Position numbers and translations under genes: made by a program
The notes under the pieces: generated by a model
Database searches by the model: none
The model's input: only the letters and a program-made list of their open reading frames with translations
What the model was told of the DNA's origin: nothing
From: Flexilinea sp.
Lineage (GTDB): Bacteria > Chloroflexota > Anaerolineae > Anaerolineales > Anaerolineaceae
Assembly (NCBI GenBank): GCA_017432685.1
Contig: JAFRIR010000100.1
Location: forward strand, 1 to 48,612
DNA length: 48,612 nucleotides
Direction: 5' to 3'
Part shown: one piece after another, positions 7,215 through 15,131 of the stretch
Layout of the letters: each line of letters starts with the position of its first letter
How positions within the stretch are numbered: position 1 is the first letter of the stretch

Positions 7215-8702
7215 GTGAAAACGAATAAACTTTTACTTTGCGCGGCCATTGTCCTGGCTCTGGCATTCAGCGTGATCGCGGCCGGTGCGGAACCGGAGAT
7301 GTCAGCCTGGGACGGCTATTATTGTACTTCCGGCAGCTGCGGGATCAATTATTACAACTACAGTTATGGATGGAATTCCGGCAGTTATTACTGCCCGGTG
7401 AGCAGCTATCTGGCTCCTTTCCAGGCTGAATTTGTCCGCGATGTGACTTATCCGGACGGAACCTATGTCATGCCCGGTTCCTCCTTTGTAAAGACCTGGC
7501 GCATTCGCAACGTCGGTACACAGGCCTGGAACACCAACACAAAGCTGGTCTTCATTGCCGGTGACCCGATGAACGCTGTCAGCGGCAATGTCCCTTACTA
7601 CGTTGCCCCGGGCAACAGCGTGGACATCAGTGTTCGACTGACCGCCCCGAGCTATGGCGGATCCGTTTCCGGCCAGTGGATGCTCCAGGCTCCCGACGGT
7701 ACGCTTTTCGGTGTCGGCTGCAACGGTCAGACTCCGATTTGGGTCTCCGTGAAGACCTGGACCGACGGCGCCTGCTCCTGCCTTGGCCAGCCGACCTGCA
7801 ACTGCAAGGCTCCTGCCTACAAACCGGGCCGCAACCCTTACTGCAATAACAAGATCCGCTCTATCGAAGATGTCACTTTTGCTGATGGCAGCCTGGTGGC
7901 TCCGGGTGAGACCTTCCGCAAGATTTGGAAGATGAAGAACGGCGGTACCTGCGTTTGGGATGAAAATTACCTGGTCAGCTTCTTCTATGGTGATGACCTT
8001 GGATTTGACGGAACTGCTGAGATCTGGCCCGCCGGTACCGACACCAGACCGACCTCCGGCCCGAAATATCAGGTCAACCGCAACAAGAAGATTTACGTGA
8101 ACCCCGGTGATACGGTCTATGTGGCCATTGACCTGAAAGCTCCGAGTACTCCCGGTATGTATGAAAGCTACTTCAAGCTTCGTGACAATTACGGCTATGA
8201 ATTTGGCTTCGGCTCCTATGCGGATTCCGCTTTCTGGGTAAACGTTGTCGTGGAAGATGATGAGAAATCTGTGGATCTGGATGCTGTTGACCAGGGCGTC
8301 ATCAGCAAGGATCTGGAAGAGGCCAGTGTCACTTCTGCTGAAGCGGCTGCCCCTGTTGAAACAACTGTGGAAGAAGAAAAGCCTGCCAACAAGTGCGGCG
8401 AACAGTCGATCGCGCTGCGGAATAGTGACAACGGTTATGAAGTCCTTTGGACAGCTGTCAATAACGGGACTGCCACCTGGGACGGTTACACACTGGTGAA
8501 AGCTGATTCCAACCCGGTCATCACGCTTGCTGATGATGCGATCAACGTTCCGGTGACGGCTCCGGGTGAAACTGCCGAAGTTGCTTTCAACATCAATATT
8601 GATTCGACAACCGCAACACAGGACGCGCTTTGGATGGAATTTTACATGAATTCCGGTGAGGAAGGGTTCTGCGAATTCTACTTCGAAGCTCCTGCAAAAT
8701 AA
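7215..8702 (+). CDS. secreted protein with three NBR1-Ig-like domains
   Basis: A 495-residue exported protein. The GTG at 7215 is chosen because GAGGAGGG lies five bases upstream and the signal peptide begins there; an earlier GTG at 7185 would add ten unlikely residues. A Tyr/Ser-rich stretch precedes a first NBR1-type domain (FVKTWRIRNVGTQAWN), then a Cys-rich linker. A second domain (FRKIWKMKNGGTCVWD) carries an insertion rich in Gly, Pro and Thr. An acidic Ala/Glu linker leads to a third, more diverged domain (VLWTAVNNGTATWDG). It lies downstream of a single-domain paralogue but behind its own array and TATAAT box, so transcription is probably separate. Ligand and role are unknown. Confidence 0.82.
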   Translation: MKTNKLLLCAAIVLALAFSVIAAGAEPEMSAWDGYYCTSGSCGINYYNYSYGWNSGSYYCPVSSYLAPFQAEFVRDVTYPDGTYVMPGSSFVKTWRIRNVGTQAWNTNTKLVFIAGDPMNAVSGNVPYYVAPGNSVDISVRLTAPSYGGSVSGQWMLQAPDGTLFGVGCNGQTPIWVSVKTWTDGACSCLGQPTCNCKAPAYKPGRNPYCNNKIRSIEDVTFADGSLVAPGETFRKIWKMKNGGTCVWDENYLVSFFYGDDLGFDGTAEIWPAGTDTRPTSGPKYQVNRNKKIYVNPGDTVYVAIDLKAPSTPGMYESYFKLRDNYGYEFGFGSYADSAFWVNVVVEDDEKSVDLDAVDQGVISKDLEEASVTSAEAAAPVETTVEEEKPANKCGEQSIALRNSDNGYEVLWTAVNNGTATWDGYTLVKADSNPVITLADDAINVPVTAPGETAEVAFNINIDSTTATQDALWMEFYMNSGEEGFCEFYFEAPAK

Positions 8703-8724
8703 TCTTTCAAACACAGCATTCTGT

Positions 8725-8753
8725 TACCCGGGCTGACCCGCCCGGGTATTTTT
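8725..8753 (+). terminator. intrinsic terminator
   Basis: A perfect nine-bp stem TACCCGGGC/GCCCGGGTA with loop TGACCC and a T run (8749-8753, continuing as GATTTTG), 22 bases after the stop codon of the three-domain NBR1-Ig gene. Confidence 0.95.
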
Positions 8754-8915
8754 GATTTTGTCAGTGGGAGTTGTTTGCCCACAGCATACTGTATCTTTTG
8801 GTAACAGGTCAGCAGATAACATAAATCCATGATTCTGGAAGAAAAACTGTAAAATTTGTGATAATAATTGCAATTTTAAATCGAATAAGCTAAAATTGAG
8901 TTAAGAGAGCGAACT

Positions 8916-9809
8916 ATGTTGATGCAGATTACTGAACACGTCTGGTATATGCCAAGGGAGGAAGAACACTACCGCCCTGCTTTAGGTTATGTCTGCAGCG
9001 GACCCAAGAGCATGGTGATCGATACGGGTAATTCCCCCGAACATATCTCTGATATGTACGGTTATATCCGTTCTCAGGGCATGCCTGACCCTTCCTTTTC
9101 CATGGTGACTCACTGGCATTGGGATCATGTGTTCGGTATGTCCAGCTCTCCGGCAAAATCCCTGGCCAATTCACTTACCAATGAACGTCTCATCAATATG
9201 CAGCATTGGGACTGGTCTGACAGCGCCCTGAATTCCCGGGTCGCGGCCGGTCTGGAGATCCCGTCATTCGCGGAAAGCATCCGTAAAGAAGTCCCGATGC
9301 GTCATTCTTTCAAGGTTACCTCCACGGATATCTCTTTCGATTCCCGCATCAACGTCCGCCTGGATGATTTGATGATCGAGCTTCATCATGTCGGCGGCCC
9401 GCACAGTGAAGACTCGACGGTCGCTTTTGTCCCGCAGGACAAAGTCCTTTTCCTCGGTGATTGTTACAGGGAAGATATTTATACCGGCGGCGGCAGCATC
9501 CGTCTCGGTGAACTGAAGCTGCTGCTGAAACGGCTGGAAACCTTTGACGCCGAGTGGTTCGTCCCATCTCATGAAGATCCCATCCGCAAGGATGATTTCA
9601 TGAAAAAGATGAATGAAGTTACGGCCATCGGTGAAGTGGTTGGGGATGCTGATGAACTGACGGAAGGGAAAGACAGGCTCTCCGCGGCACGTAAGCGGGA
9701 CCTGACCGAAGATGAGATCTACTATGTAAAGCGCTTCGTAACCGGAAATCGCTATTCCTTCATCCACACTAAATTCACTCCTCCTGCGGAAGAGCCTGTG
9801 GCGGAATAA
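8916..9809 (+). CDS. metallo-beta-lactamase fold hydrolase
   Basis: A 297-residue cytoplasmic MBL-fold protein. The metal-binding signature THWHWDHVFG lies around residues 66-75, with later ligands in HHVGGPHSEDS and the FLGDCY strand. The spacing resembles stand-alone MBL hydrolases rather than true beta-lactamases, and there is no signal peptide. The C-terminal ~80 residues are helical and charged. The substrate cannot be predicted. It precedes the DnaJ-RNase J pair but is separated from it by 135 AT-rich bases. Confidence 0.85.
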   Translation: MLMQITEHVWYMPREEEHYRPALGYVCSGPKSMVIDTGNSPEHISDMYGYIRSQGMPDPSFSMVTHWHWDHVFGMSSSPAKSLANSLTNERLINMQHWDWSDSALNSRVAAGLEIPSFAESIRKEVPMRHSFKVTSTDISFDSRINVRLDDLMIELHHVGGPHSEDSTVAFVPQDKVLFLGDCYREDIYTGGGSIRLGELKLLLKRLETFDAEWFVPSHEDPIRKDDFMKKMNEVTAIGEVVGDADELTEGKDRLSAARKRDLTEDEIYYVKRFVTGNRYSFIHTKFTPPAEEPVAE

Positions 9810-9944
9810 CTCCGGATTCGTGAAATTTCCGTGAAAAGTTTCTGAAATTCAAATAACAATCTAATAAAAGCTTTGTAAAATATAATCGACAGTAAAAAAC
9901 TGTTTATAATATTCCTATGCTTTGGTGCAGGAAAGAAGGTTGTT

Positions 9945-10904
9945 ATGGAATATCAGGATTACTATCAGACATTGGGTGTGTCAAAAACCGCGACCGAAGC
10001 TGAAATCAAACGTGCTTACAGGGAACTTGCAAAAAAATATCACCCTGATCACAATCGGGGAAACAAAGACGCGGAAGAGAAATTTAAAGCCATCAATGAG
10101 GCTTATGAAGTATTAAAGGATAAAGAAAAACGTGCCCGCTATGACCAACTGGGCTCTTCCTACAAACAGTGGGAACAGAATGGCGGCAGCAGCGCCAATT
10201 ATAACTGGAGCGAGTGGTTCTCCGGGACACCGGGCGGCGGCCGGACCACATACACAACGACAGGAGATTTCGGTGGCTTTTCCGATTTCTTCTCTCAGAT
10301 TTTCGGCGGAATGGGAGATTTCGGCGGGGCTGCCGGGACCCGGCGGACGTACACACGTCCCCGCTCCCGTGTTCGGACTGTTGAATACGATACACCGTTT
10401 TCTCAGCCGAAAGCACAGGAAATCTCCGCTCAGATCACACTTGACGAAGCTTTCCATGGCTGCAAGCGTCAGATCAGCATGGGAGACCAAAAAATCGAGG
10501 CCAACATCCCGGCCGGCGTAAAAGACGGGACGAAGATTCGTCTTTCCAAGGCTTTCAACTCCAACGGGATCATGGTGGACCTGATCCTCACCGTCAATGT
10601 CCCGAACAAAGAGGGCGCTTTTGAGCGGGTCGACGACAACCTTTATGTGGATGTTCCGGTCGATCTTTACACAGCCGTGCTGGGTGGTGAAGCCGTGGTA
10701 CACTCCAAGGATGGAAATTATGCGCTGAAGATCCCTGCCGGCACACAGCCGGACCAGCTGATGCGCCTTTCCGGAAAGGGAATGCCGAAATTGAACCAGA
10801 ACGGAGCCCGTGGTGATCTCTATGCACGGATACGCGTTTCTTTACCTCGCAATCTGACTGCTCAGCAAACCGAGCTCTTCAGGAAATTGAGAGATAATGA
10901 CTAA
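9945..10904 (+). CDS. cbpA: DnaJ-class co-chaperone, CbpA type
   Basis: A 319-residue class II J protein that stimulates the ATPase of DnaK and delivers substrates. The J domain (residues 1-70) contains the essential HPD motif (YHPDHN). A Gly/Phe-rich region with Ser and Trp spans ~75-130. The two C-terminal beta-barrel domains (~150-315) include ITLDEAFHGCKR and FERVDDNLYVDVPV. The DnaJ zinc finger is absent, which separates it from DnaJ and fits CbpA. It overlaps the ribonuclease J gene by eight bases, so the two are translated from one message. Linking a chaperone with an RNase suggests a stress-related transcript, but this is inference. Confidence 0.9.
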   Translation: MEYQDYYQTLGVSKTATEAEIKRAYRELAKKYHPDHNRGNKDAEEKFKAINEAYEVLKDKEKRARYDQLGSSYKQWEQNGGSSANYNWSEWFSGTPGGGRTTYTTTGDFGGFSDFFSQIFGGMGDFGGAAGTRRTYTRPRSRVRTVEYDTPFSQPKAQEISAQITLDEAFHGCKRQISMGDQKIEANIPAGVKDGTKIRLSKAFNSNGIMVDLILTVNVPNKEGAFERVDDNLYVDVPVDLYTAVLGGEAVVHSKDGNYALKIPAGTQPDQLMRLSGKGMPKLNQNGARGDLYARIRVSLPRNLTAQQTELFRKLRDND

Positions 10905-12567
10905 AAATAATGACGAAAATAAAATAAAAATTATCCCCCTTGGCGGCCTGGGTGAAGTAGGCCGCAATATGACGGTTTTTGAACATCAGGGTCAGTACCT
11001 GATCGTTGACTGCGGGATCCTTTTCCCGGAAAATGACATGATCGGTGTGGACTATATCATACCGGACATGCAGTATCTGAATGATAAAAAGGACAAAGTC
11101 GCCGGTGTGATCCTCACTCACGGACACGAGGATCATATCGGCGGTGTGCCATACCTGTTTGATGTGCTGGAAAACGTGCCGATCTATGCCACACCACTGA
11201 CCGCGGAAATGGCCGAGATCAAGCTTGCAAGGGGCGGCAGACTTTCCCGGACTACCCTGAACGTCAAACAGGCCGGCGACAGTTTTGATGCCGGACCTTT
11301 TCATATCGAATTTTTCCACATGTCTCATTCCATCCCTGACAGCGTTGGGGTTGCCATTGAAACGGCAGCCGGGCTGATCGTCATGAGCGGGGACTATAAA
11401 TTTGACCAGACGCCGATCGATCACTGGCCTTCTGATTTTGCAAAGCTTGCGGAACTCGGGAAGCGCGGTGTGCTGGCGCTGCTGAGCGATTCCACCAATG
11501 CAGAGCGTCCCGGCAACACGCCTTCCGAGATGGATATCAACCGCAATTTCGAAGAGGTTTTTTCGACTGCCAAAGGACGGATCATTATCTCGAGCTTTGC
11601 CTCGCTGATCTCCCGCCTGCAGCAGGTATCTACCATTGCCCGGCAGCATCAGCGCAAGATCTGTATCGTCGGGACCTCCATGGTGGACAACGTCAACCTG
11701 GCACGGAAGCTGGGGTATATCGACCTTCCGGAGGAGGATGTGATTCCGCTGGATCGGGCGCTGAGCCTGCCGGACAAAGAGGTGCTGATCCTCTGTACCG
11801 GGTCCCAGGGGGAAGAAACTTCGATCCTGGGGCGGCTTTCCCGCGGGAAATATAACGCCTTTTCCATCAAGAAGGGTGACACCATCGTCCTTTCCTCCTC
11901 TCCCATCCCCGGTAATGAGGAAAACATTTCCGGTGTCATCAACCGGCTTTACCGACTGGGTGCGGAGGTGATCATCAATTCGGTGCTTTCCGTACATGTA
12001 TCCGGGCATGCCTGCCAGGAAGAAATGAAGCTGCTGATGAACCTGGTCCGCCCCAAATATCTGATCCCGGTCCACGGAGAGCTGCGGCATTTGATGGCGC
12101 AGGCGAAGGTGGGCCGCTCTGTCGGGATCCCGGAGGAAAACATCATCGTTATCGAAGACGGTCAGACGGTTTCTTTTATGGACGGACAGGCAAAATTGGG
12201 TGACAAAGTCCCGGCTCCTTTCGTGTTTGTGGACGGCAAGGGGGTCGGTGAGGTGACAAGCGATGTGATGCGGCAGCGGGGAAACCTTTCCGAGAGCGGT
12301 GTGGTGATCGTAACGCTGCTGCTGGACAAAAACTCCGGCGGTCTGATCAAAGAACCGCAGTTCGTCTTCTCCGGTGTTACCAATGATGAGGACCTGATTT
12401 CGGTTGAAGAGCAGATCAAGCGGCAGGTGATCGAACACTGTGCCAAAGTCCAGAACAACCGGACGGAAGAGCAGCTGCAGAAAGACATCATGCAGATGGT
12501 ACGCAGGAACTTCTTCGCCTCCATCGATCGCGCCCCCTGGACCTTTGTGAATATATACAGGGTCTGA
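10897..12567 (+). CDS. rnj: ribonuclease J
   Basis: A 556-residue ribonuclease of the beta-CASP MBL family, with 5'-3' exonuclease and endonuclease activity in mRNA decay and rRNA maturation. The opening IIPLGGLGEVGRNM is diagnostic. The zinc motif HGHEDHIGG lies at residues 75-83. SGDYKFDQTPID and the beta-CASP histidine motif HVSGHACQEE are present, and a C-terminal dimerisation domain follows. It starts inside the end of the cbpA gene. An Suv3-like RNA helicase gene also lies in the window at 45.9 kb, so two RNA-decay enzymes are near each other. Confidence 0.95.
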   Translation: MTKNNDENKIKIIPLGGLGEVGRNMTVFEHQGQYLIVDCGILFPENDMIGVDYIIPDMQYLNDKKDKVAGVILTHGHEDHIGGVPYLFDVLENVPIYATPLTAEMAEIKLARGGRLSRTTLNVKQAGDSFDAGPFHIEFFHMSHSIPDSVGVAIETAAGLIVMSGDYKFDQTPIDHWPSDFAKLAELGKRGVLALLSDSTNAERPGNTPSEMDINRNFEEVFSTAKGRIIISSFASLISRLQQVSTIARQHQRKICIVGTSMVDNVNLARKLGYIDLPEEDVIPLDRALSLPDKEVLILCTGSQGEETSILGRLSRGKYNAFSIKKGDTIVLSSSPIPGNEENISGVINRLYRLGAEVIINSVLSVHVSGHACQEEMKLLMNLVRPKYLIPVHGELRHLMAQAKVGRSVGIPEENIIVIEDGQTVSFMDGQAKLGDKVPAPFVFVDGKGVGEVTSDVMRQRGNLSESGVVIVTLLLDKNSGGLIKEPQFVFSGVTNDEDLISVEEQIKRQVIEHCAKVQNNRTEEQLQKDIMQMVRRNFFASIDRAPWTFVNIYRV

Positions 12568-12573
12568 AGAGAA

Positions 12574-12655
12574 ATAAGAAATAAGAAATAAGAAATAAGG
12601 ACTTGTTATTGATTCCTTATTTCTCATTCTTCATTCCTCATTTTTATGTATTATT
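12574..12655. repeat. inverted heptamer arrays after rnj
   Basis: Units of AAATAAG (12574-12600) are followed after 13 bases by reverse units CCTTATT, TCTCATT, CTTCATT, CCTCATT (12613-12645). AGAAATAAGG and CCTTATTTCT can pair as a 10-bp stem. The position just after the rnj stop, with T-rich DNA beyond, suggests a terminator role. Confidence 0.7.
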
Positions 12656-12726
12656 TCCTGACAAATATCATAAGATTATATTCGCAATTTTGAAATAGAA
12701 AAAAACTGTTACAATAAAAAAGAAAG

Positions 12727-12812
12727 GAGCTCACGGAGACTGCTCTGATGTTGACGCGAAGCCGTCACAGCAGGGCTGTATCACGTGATGCGTCCCGGGT
12801 TCTGAAGCTTTA
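12727..12812 (-). repeat. family A palindromic repeat, copy 2 (reverse)
   Basis: Reads as family A on the minus strand: AGCACACGGAGACTGC appears here as AGCTCACGGAGACTGC, followed by the reverse of the CAGCCCTGCTGTG block and CGGGTTCTGAA at the far end. It lies directly upstream of the ribosome-binding site of the next gene, so it is part of that gene's leader or promoter region. Confidence 0.75.
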
Positions 12813-12830
12813 AGAAATAAAGGAGTATTG

Positions 12831-14690
12831 ATGAAAAAAATAACAACCGTGCTTTTTGCCATGCTGCTGCTGACACTTTCTGCTCTTGCCGCAAGTGCGG
12901 ATCAGGAAGGAAATGCCCGCTGGTGCAACATTGACAGCTACGGCTGCTATTTGAATGAAGAAGGCGGAAGCAAGAGCTACATGTACTTCTGGTCGGTTGA
13001 GTCCTGCCGTCATTTTATGGGTAACGACCACCCCTGTACCTGTGTGGTGCCGTTTTATGACAAAGACAAGTCCAGGCACCCGCTGGAACCGGCTCCGGAA
13101 CCGGTCGTGCATCAGCCGCAGCCGAAAAAAAATTCGGCAATACCGATTTCATTAATGGATTTGTATGAGCTGTTGTTTCCGAATGGAATCGCCATCTTTA
13201 ACGGCGTTTTGTTGACGAAAGAGGACATCAGCAGGGAATTTATCATGTCTCCGTCTTCCGGTACGGAGATCCTGATCCCGGTTTTTGCTCCCGGTGAGAA
13301 TTTTAATCCTGACAATTTTGAAGCCGGCATTACCGATTTTCGTCCTCTTGTTGCTGATATGAACAGCAGTGACGGGAATTCTCTTGTGCAAACATCTTTG
13401 ATTTCTTATCAAGCCGGCGGAGAAGAAGACAGTTCGATGAATGCCTATCTGACAGAATTGATCAATGAACAATTCGAATTCAAGGGCTATGTGCCCGCGG
13501 AAAGTCTGAATTTTTCTCAGGAAACGATTGAATCTATGAACGAATATGAAGGGGAAGAGGGCGGATCGGGATTGACCGCTTCAATGTTGGAGCCCATAGG
13601 GGTGGAAAGCGATGAAGAAAGCCACGTCACAGGGCTGGTCCTCTTCGGGAATTCAGCTCTCGGGAGTAGCATCGGATCCAATTCCGGACAAGCCGCAACC
13701 ACGAACAACACCGGGGAAATAAGAGGGAACAAGGATTCCGATAATACAAATACATGGTATGGGATCAATAACAACATCGGTACCGTTCCCCAGGGAATGC
13801 TTGTGGCGGTCAGATGGAAAAATAGTAACGAAGTCAGCAGCGGACGAATCACGGCCGGACAACTTACTGCCGGGAGCGGAATCATCACATCCGGCAATGA
13901 AGGTGTCACAACCGGAAACGGCGGAACAAGCTTCGGCGGACGAATTGATATCGGTAACGGTGAAGCCATCTCAGGCGGACAACTTACTGCCGGAAACGGT
14001 GGGTCTCTCACAGCCGGTAATGTTCTCACTGTCGGAACTCTGACAGTCGGTGACCTGGGAGTTTTCTCGGATAACGTTTTTGTGCGCAGCGAAGGAGCCC
14101 GCTCAAACGGACTGACCGTTGTTGATAACGGAGGACACCGTTCAGGCGAACAACTGATTGTCGGTGGCGAAGGAGCACGCTCAGGCGGACTGCTGGTTGT
14201 CGATGACGGAGGACTCCGTTCGAGCGGACAGATTATTGTCGGTAACCTGGGAGTTATCTCGGGCGGGCAGCCCGCCCCGACCGATGGAAACAGCGGGGCA
14301 AAATTTGAGGTCAGAAACAGTGACAGCAGTGCCGGTTCGGGGTCATATGAGGGAAAATTCCCCAATGCAAATATTTATGAGATTATAGGCGGCGGTACTT
14401 CCAACGGAATTCAAGTCATTCTAAGACAGGACATAGGCCAGGGAACTCTTAACGGCGCCGGTCTCGTCGCCGAGGATCCCGTGCTTGATGGAAGATATGC
14501 AAAAGACGAAAATAATTTCAGGGTTTCAATTCCAAATTTCGGGACCGGTGGGTCAGCCGAAAGTGGCGGGAGTAATATTTTTGACAAGCTGAGAAATGAT
14601 TTGGCAGTAGATGTTACTGATTTCCTGAAAAAACTATATGTTTATCCGATAAGCGAACTGGGTTATGAATCTCTTGCCGGAGCAAACTGA
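12831..14690 (+). CDS. secreted protein with glycine-rich passenger-like repeats
   Basis: A 619-residue exported protein. The ATG at 12831 follows AAAGGAGT and opens a signal peptide ending near ALAASA. Residues ~20-90 are Cys- and Tyr-containing. Residues ~330-480 consist of about ten short repeats rich in Gly, Thr and Val (for example ITAGQLTAGSG, GGQLTAGNGG, LLVVDDGGLRSSG, QIIVGNLG). Their period of roughly 10 to 20 residues recalls the stacked turns of beta-helix passengers such as AIDA-type repeats. No beta-barrel domain, LPXTG signal or transmembrane anchor is seen at the C terminus. The function is not recognised. A surface adhesin-like role is only a guess. Confidence 0.6.
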   Translation: MKKITTVLFAMLLLTLSALAASADQEGNARWCNIDSYGCYLNEEGGSKSYMYFWSVESCRHFMGNDHPCTCVVPFYDKDKSRHPLEPAPEPVVHQPQPKKNSAIPISLMDLYELLFPNGIAIFNGVLLTKEDISREFIMSPSSGTEILIPVFAPGENFNPDNFEAGITDFRPLVADMNSSDGNSLVQTSLISYQAGGEEDSSMNAYLTELINEQFEFKGYVPAESLNFSQETIESMNEYEGEEGGSGLTASMLEPIGVESDEESHVTGLVLFGNSALGSSIGSNSGQAATTNNTGEIRGNKDSDNTNTWYGINNNIGTVPQGMLVAVRWKNSNEVSSGRITAGQLTAGSGIITSGNEGVTTGNGGTSFGGRIDIGNGEAISGGQLTAGNGGSLTAGNVLTVGTLTVGDLGVFSDNVFVRSEGARSNGLTVVDNGGHRSGEQLIVGGEGARSGGLLVVDDGGLRSSGQIIVGNLGVISGGQPAPTDGNSGAKFEVRNSDSSAGSGSYEGKFPNANIYEIIGGGTSNGIQVILRQDIGQGTLNGAGLVAEDPVLDGRYAKDENNFRVSIPNFGTGGSAESGGSNIFDKLRNDLAVDVTDFLKKLYVYPISELGYESLAGAN

Positions 14691-14734
14691 GTTTGATCCG
14701 AATGATGTAATATCTGCCGGGACAGTTACATGAT

Positions 14735-15025
14735 ATGAAACATGATATTCTAATCAAATACAATCCTGAGATCGGGAAGGTGCGCAAAGCGGAGCTGATC
14801 CCGGAGATCAGGGCGCTCTTTGAACAAACTACGGAGATCCCCGGTATCCATGGGGTGACGCTTTATCCGAACGTGGTGGAGCGGGAAAACCGCTATGACC
14901 TGCTGATTGAGATCGATATGGAGCGGGATGCGCTGGAGGATTATGACTGTTCCGTCTGGCACAGGCAGTGGAAGGAACAATACGGCGATCTGCTCGAGAA
15001 AAAGGCGATCTTCGACCACGAATAA
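14735..15025 (+). CDS. Dabb-like small protein
   Basis: A 96-residue cytoplasmic protein. It begins MKHDILIKYNP, and a helix containing LIPEIRALFEQ is followed by the strand VTLYPNVVERENRYDLLIEI and a Trp-containing helix. This order matches the dimeric alpha/beta-barrel of the stress-responsive A/B barrel (Dabb) family, whose members often have unknown substrates. Length fits the family. The start has no strong ribosome-binding site. It sits 44 bases after the secreted repeat protein gene. Confidence 0.6.
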   Translation: MKHDILIKYNPEIGKVRKAELIPEIRALFEQTTEIPGIHGVTLYPNVVERENRYDLLIEIDMERDALEDYDCSVWHRQWKEQYGDLLEKKAIFDHE

Positions 15026-15029
15026 AAAG

Positions 15030-15125
15030 CTGTTCAGAATCCGAGTACGCAGCACGTGATACAGCCCTGCTGTGACAGCTGCGTGTCATCAGCAGAGCAG
15101 TCTCCGTGTGCTCGTGTCCGAACAG
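15030..15125 (+). repeat. family A palindromic repeat, copy 3
   Basis: Bounded by CTGTTCAG and CGAACAG, with conserved GTGATACAGCCCTGCTGTGA and GCAGTCTCCGTGTGCTC blocks. It lies exactly between two convergent genes (stops at 15025 and 15132) and is the only candidate for terminating both. Confidence 0.85.
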
Positions 15126-15131
15126 AAACTT

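Noticed and set aside
7302..8714. A 470-codon open frame antisense to the three-domain NBR1-Ig gene
   Set aside because: Same reasoning: a shadow of a well-supported gene with signal peptide and Ig domains on the plus strand.
10879..12627. A long open frame antisense to ribonuclease J
   Set aside because: It is fully opposite a confident gene, has no ribosome-binding site or recognisable domain, and follows the codon-phase pattern of a shadow frame.
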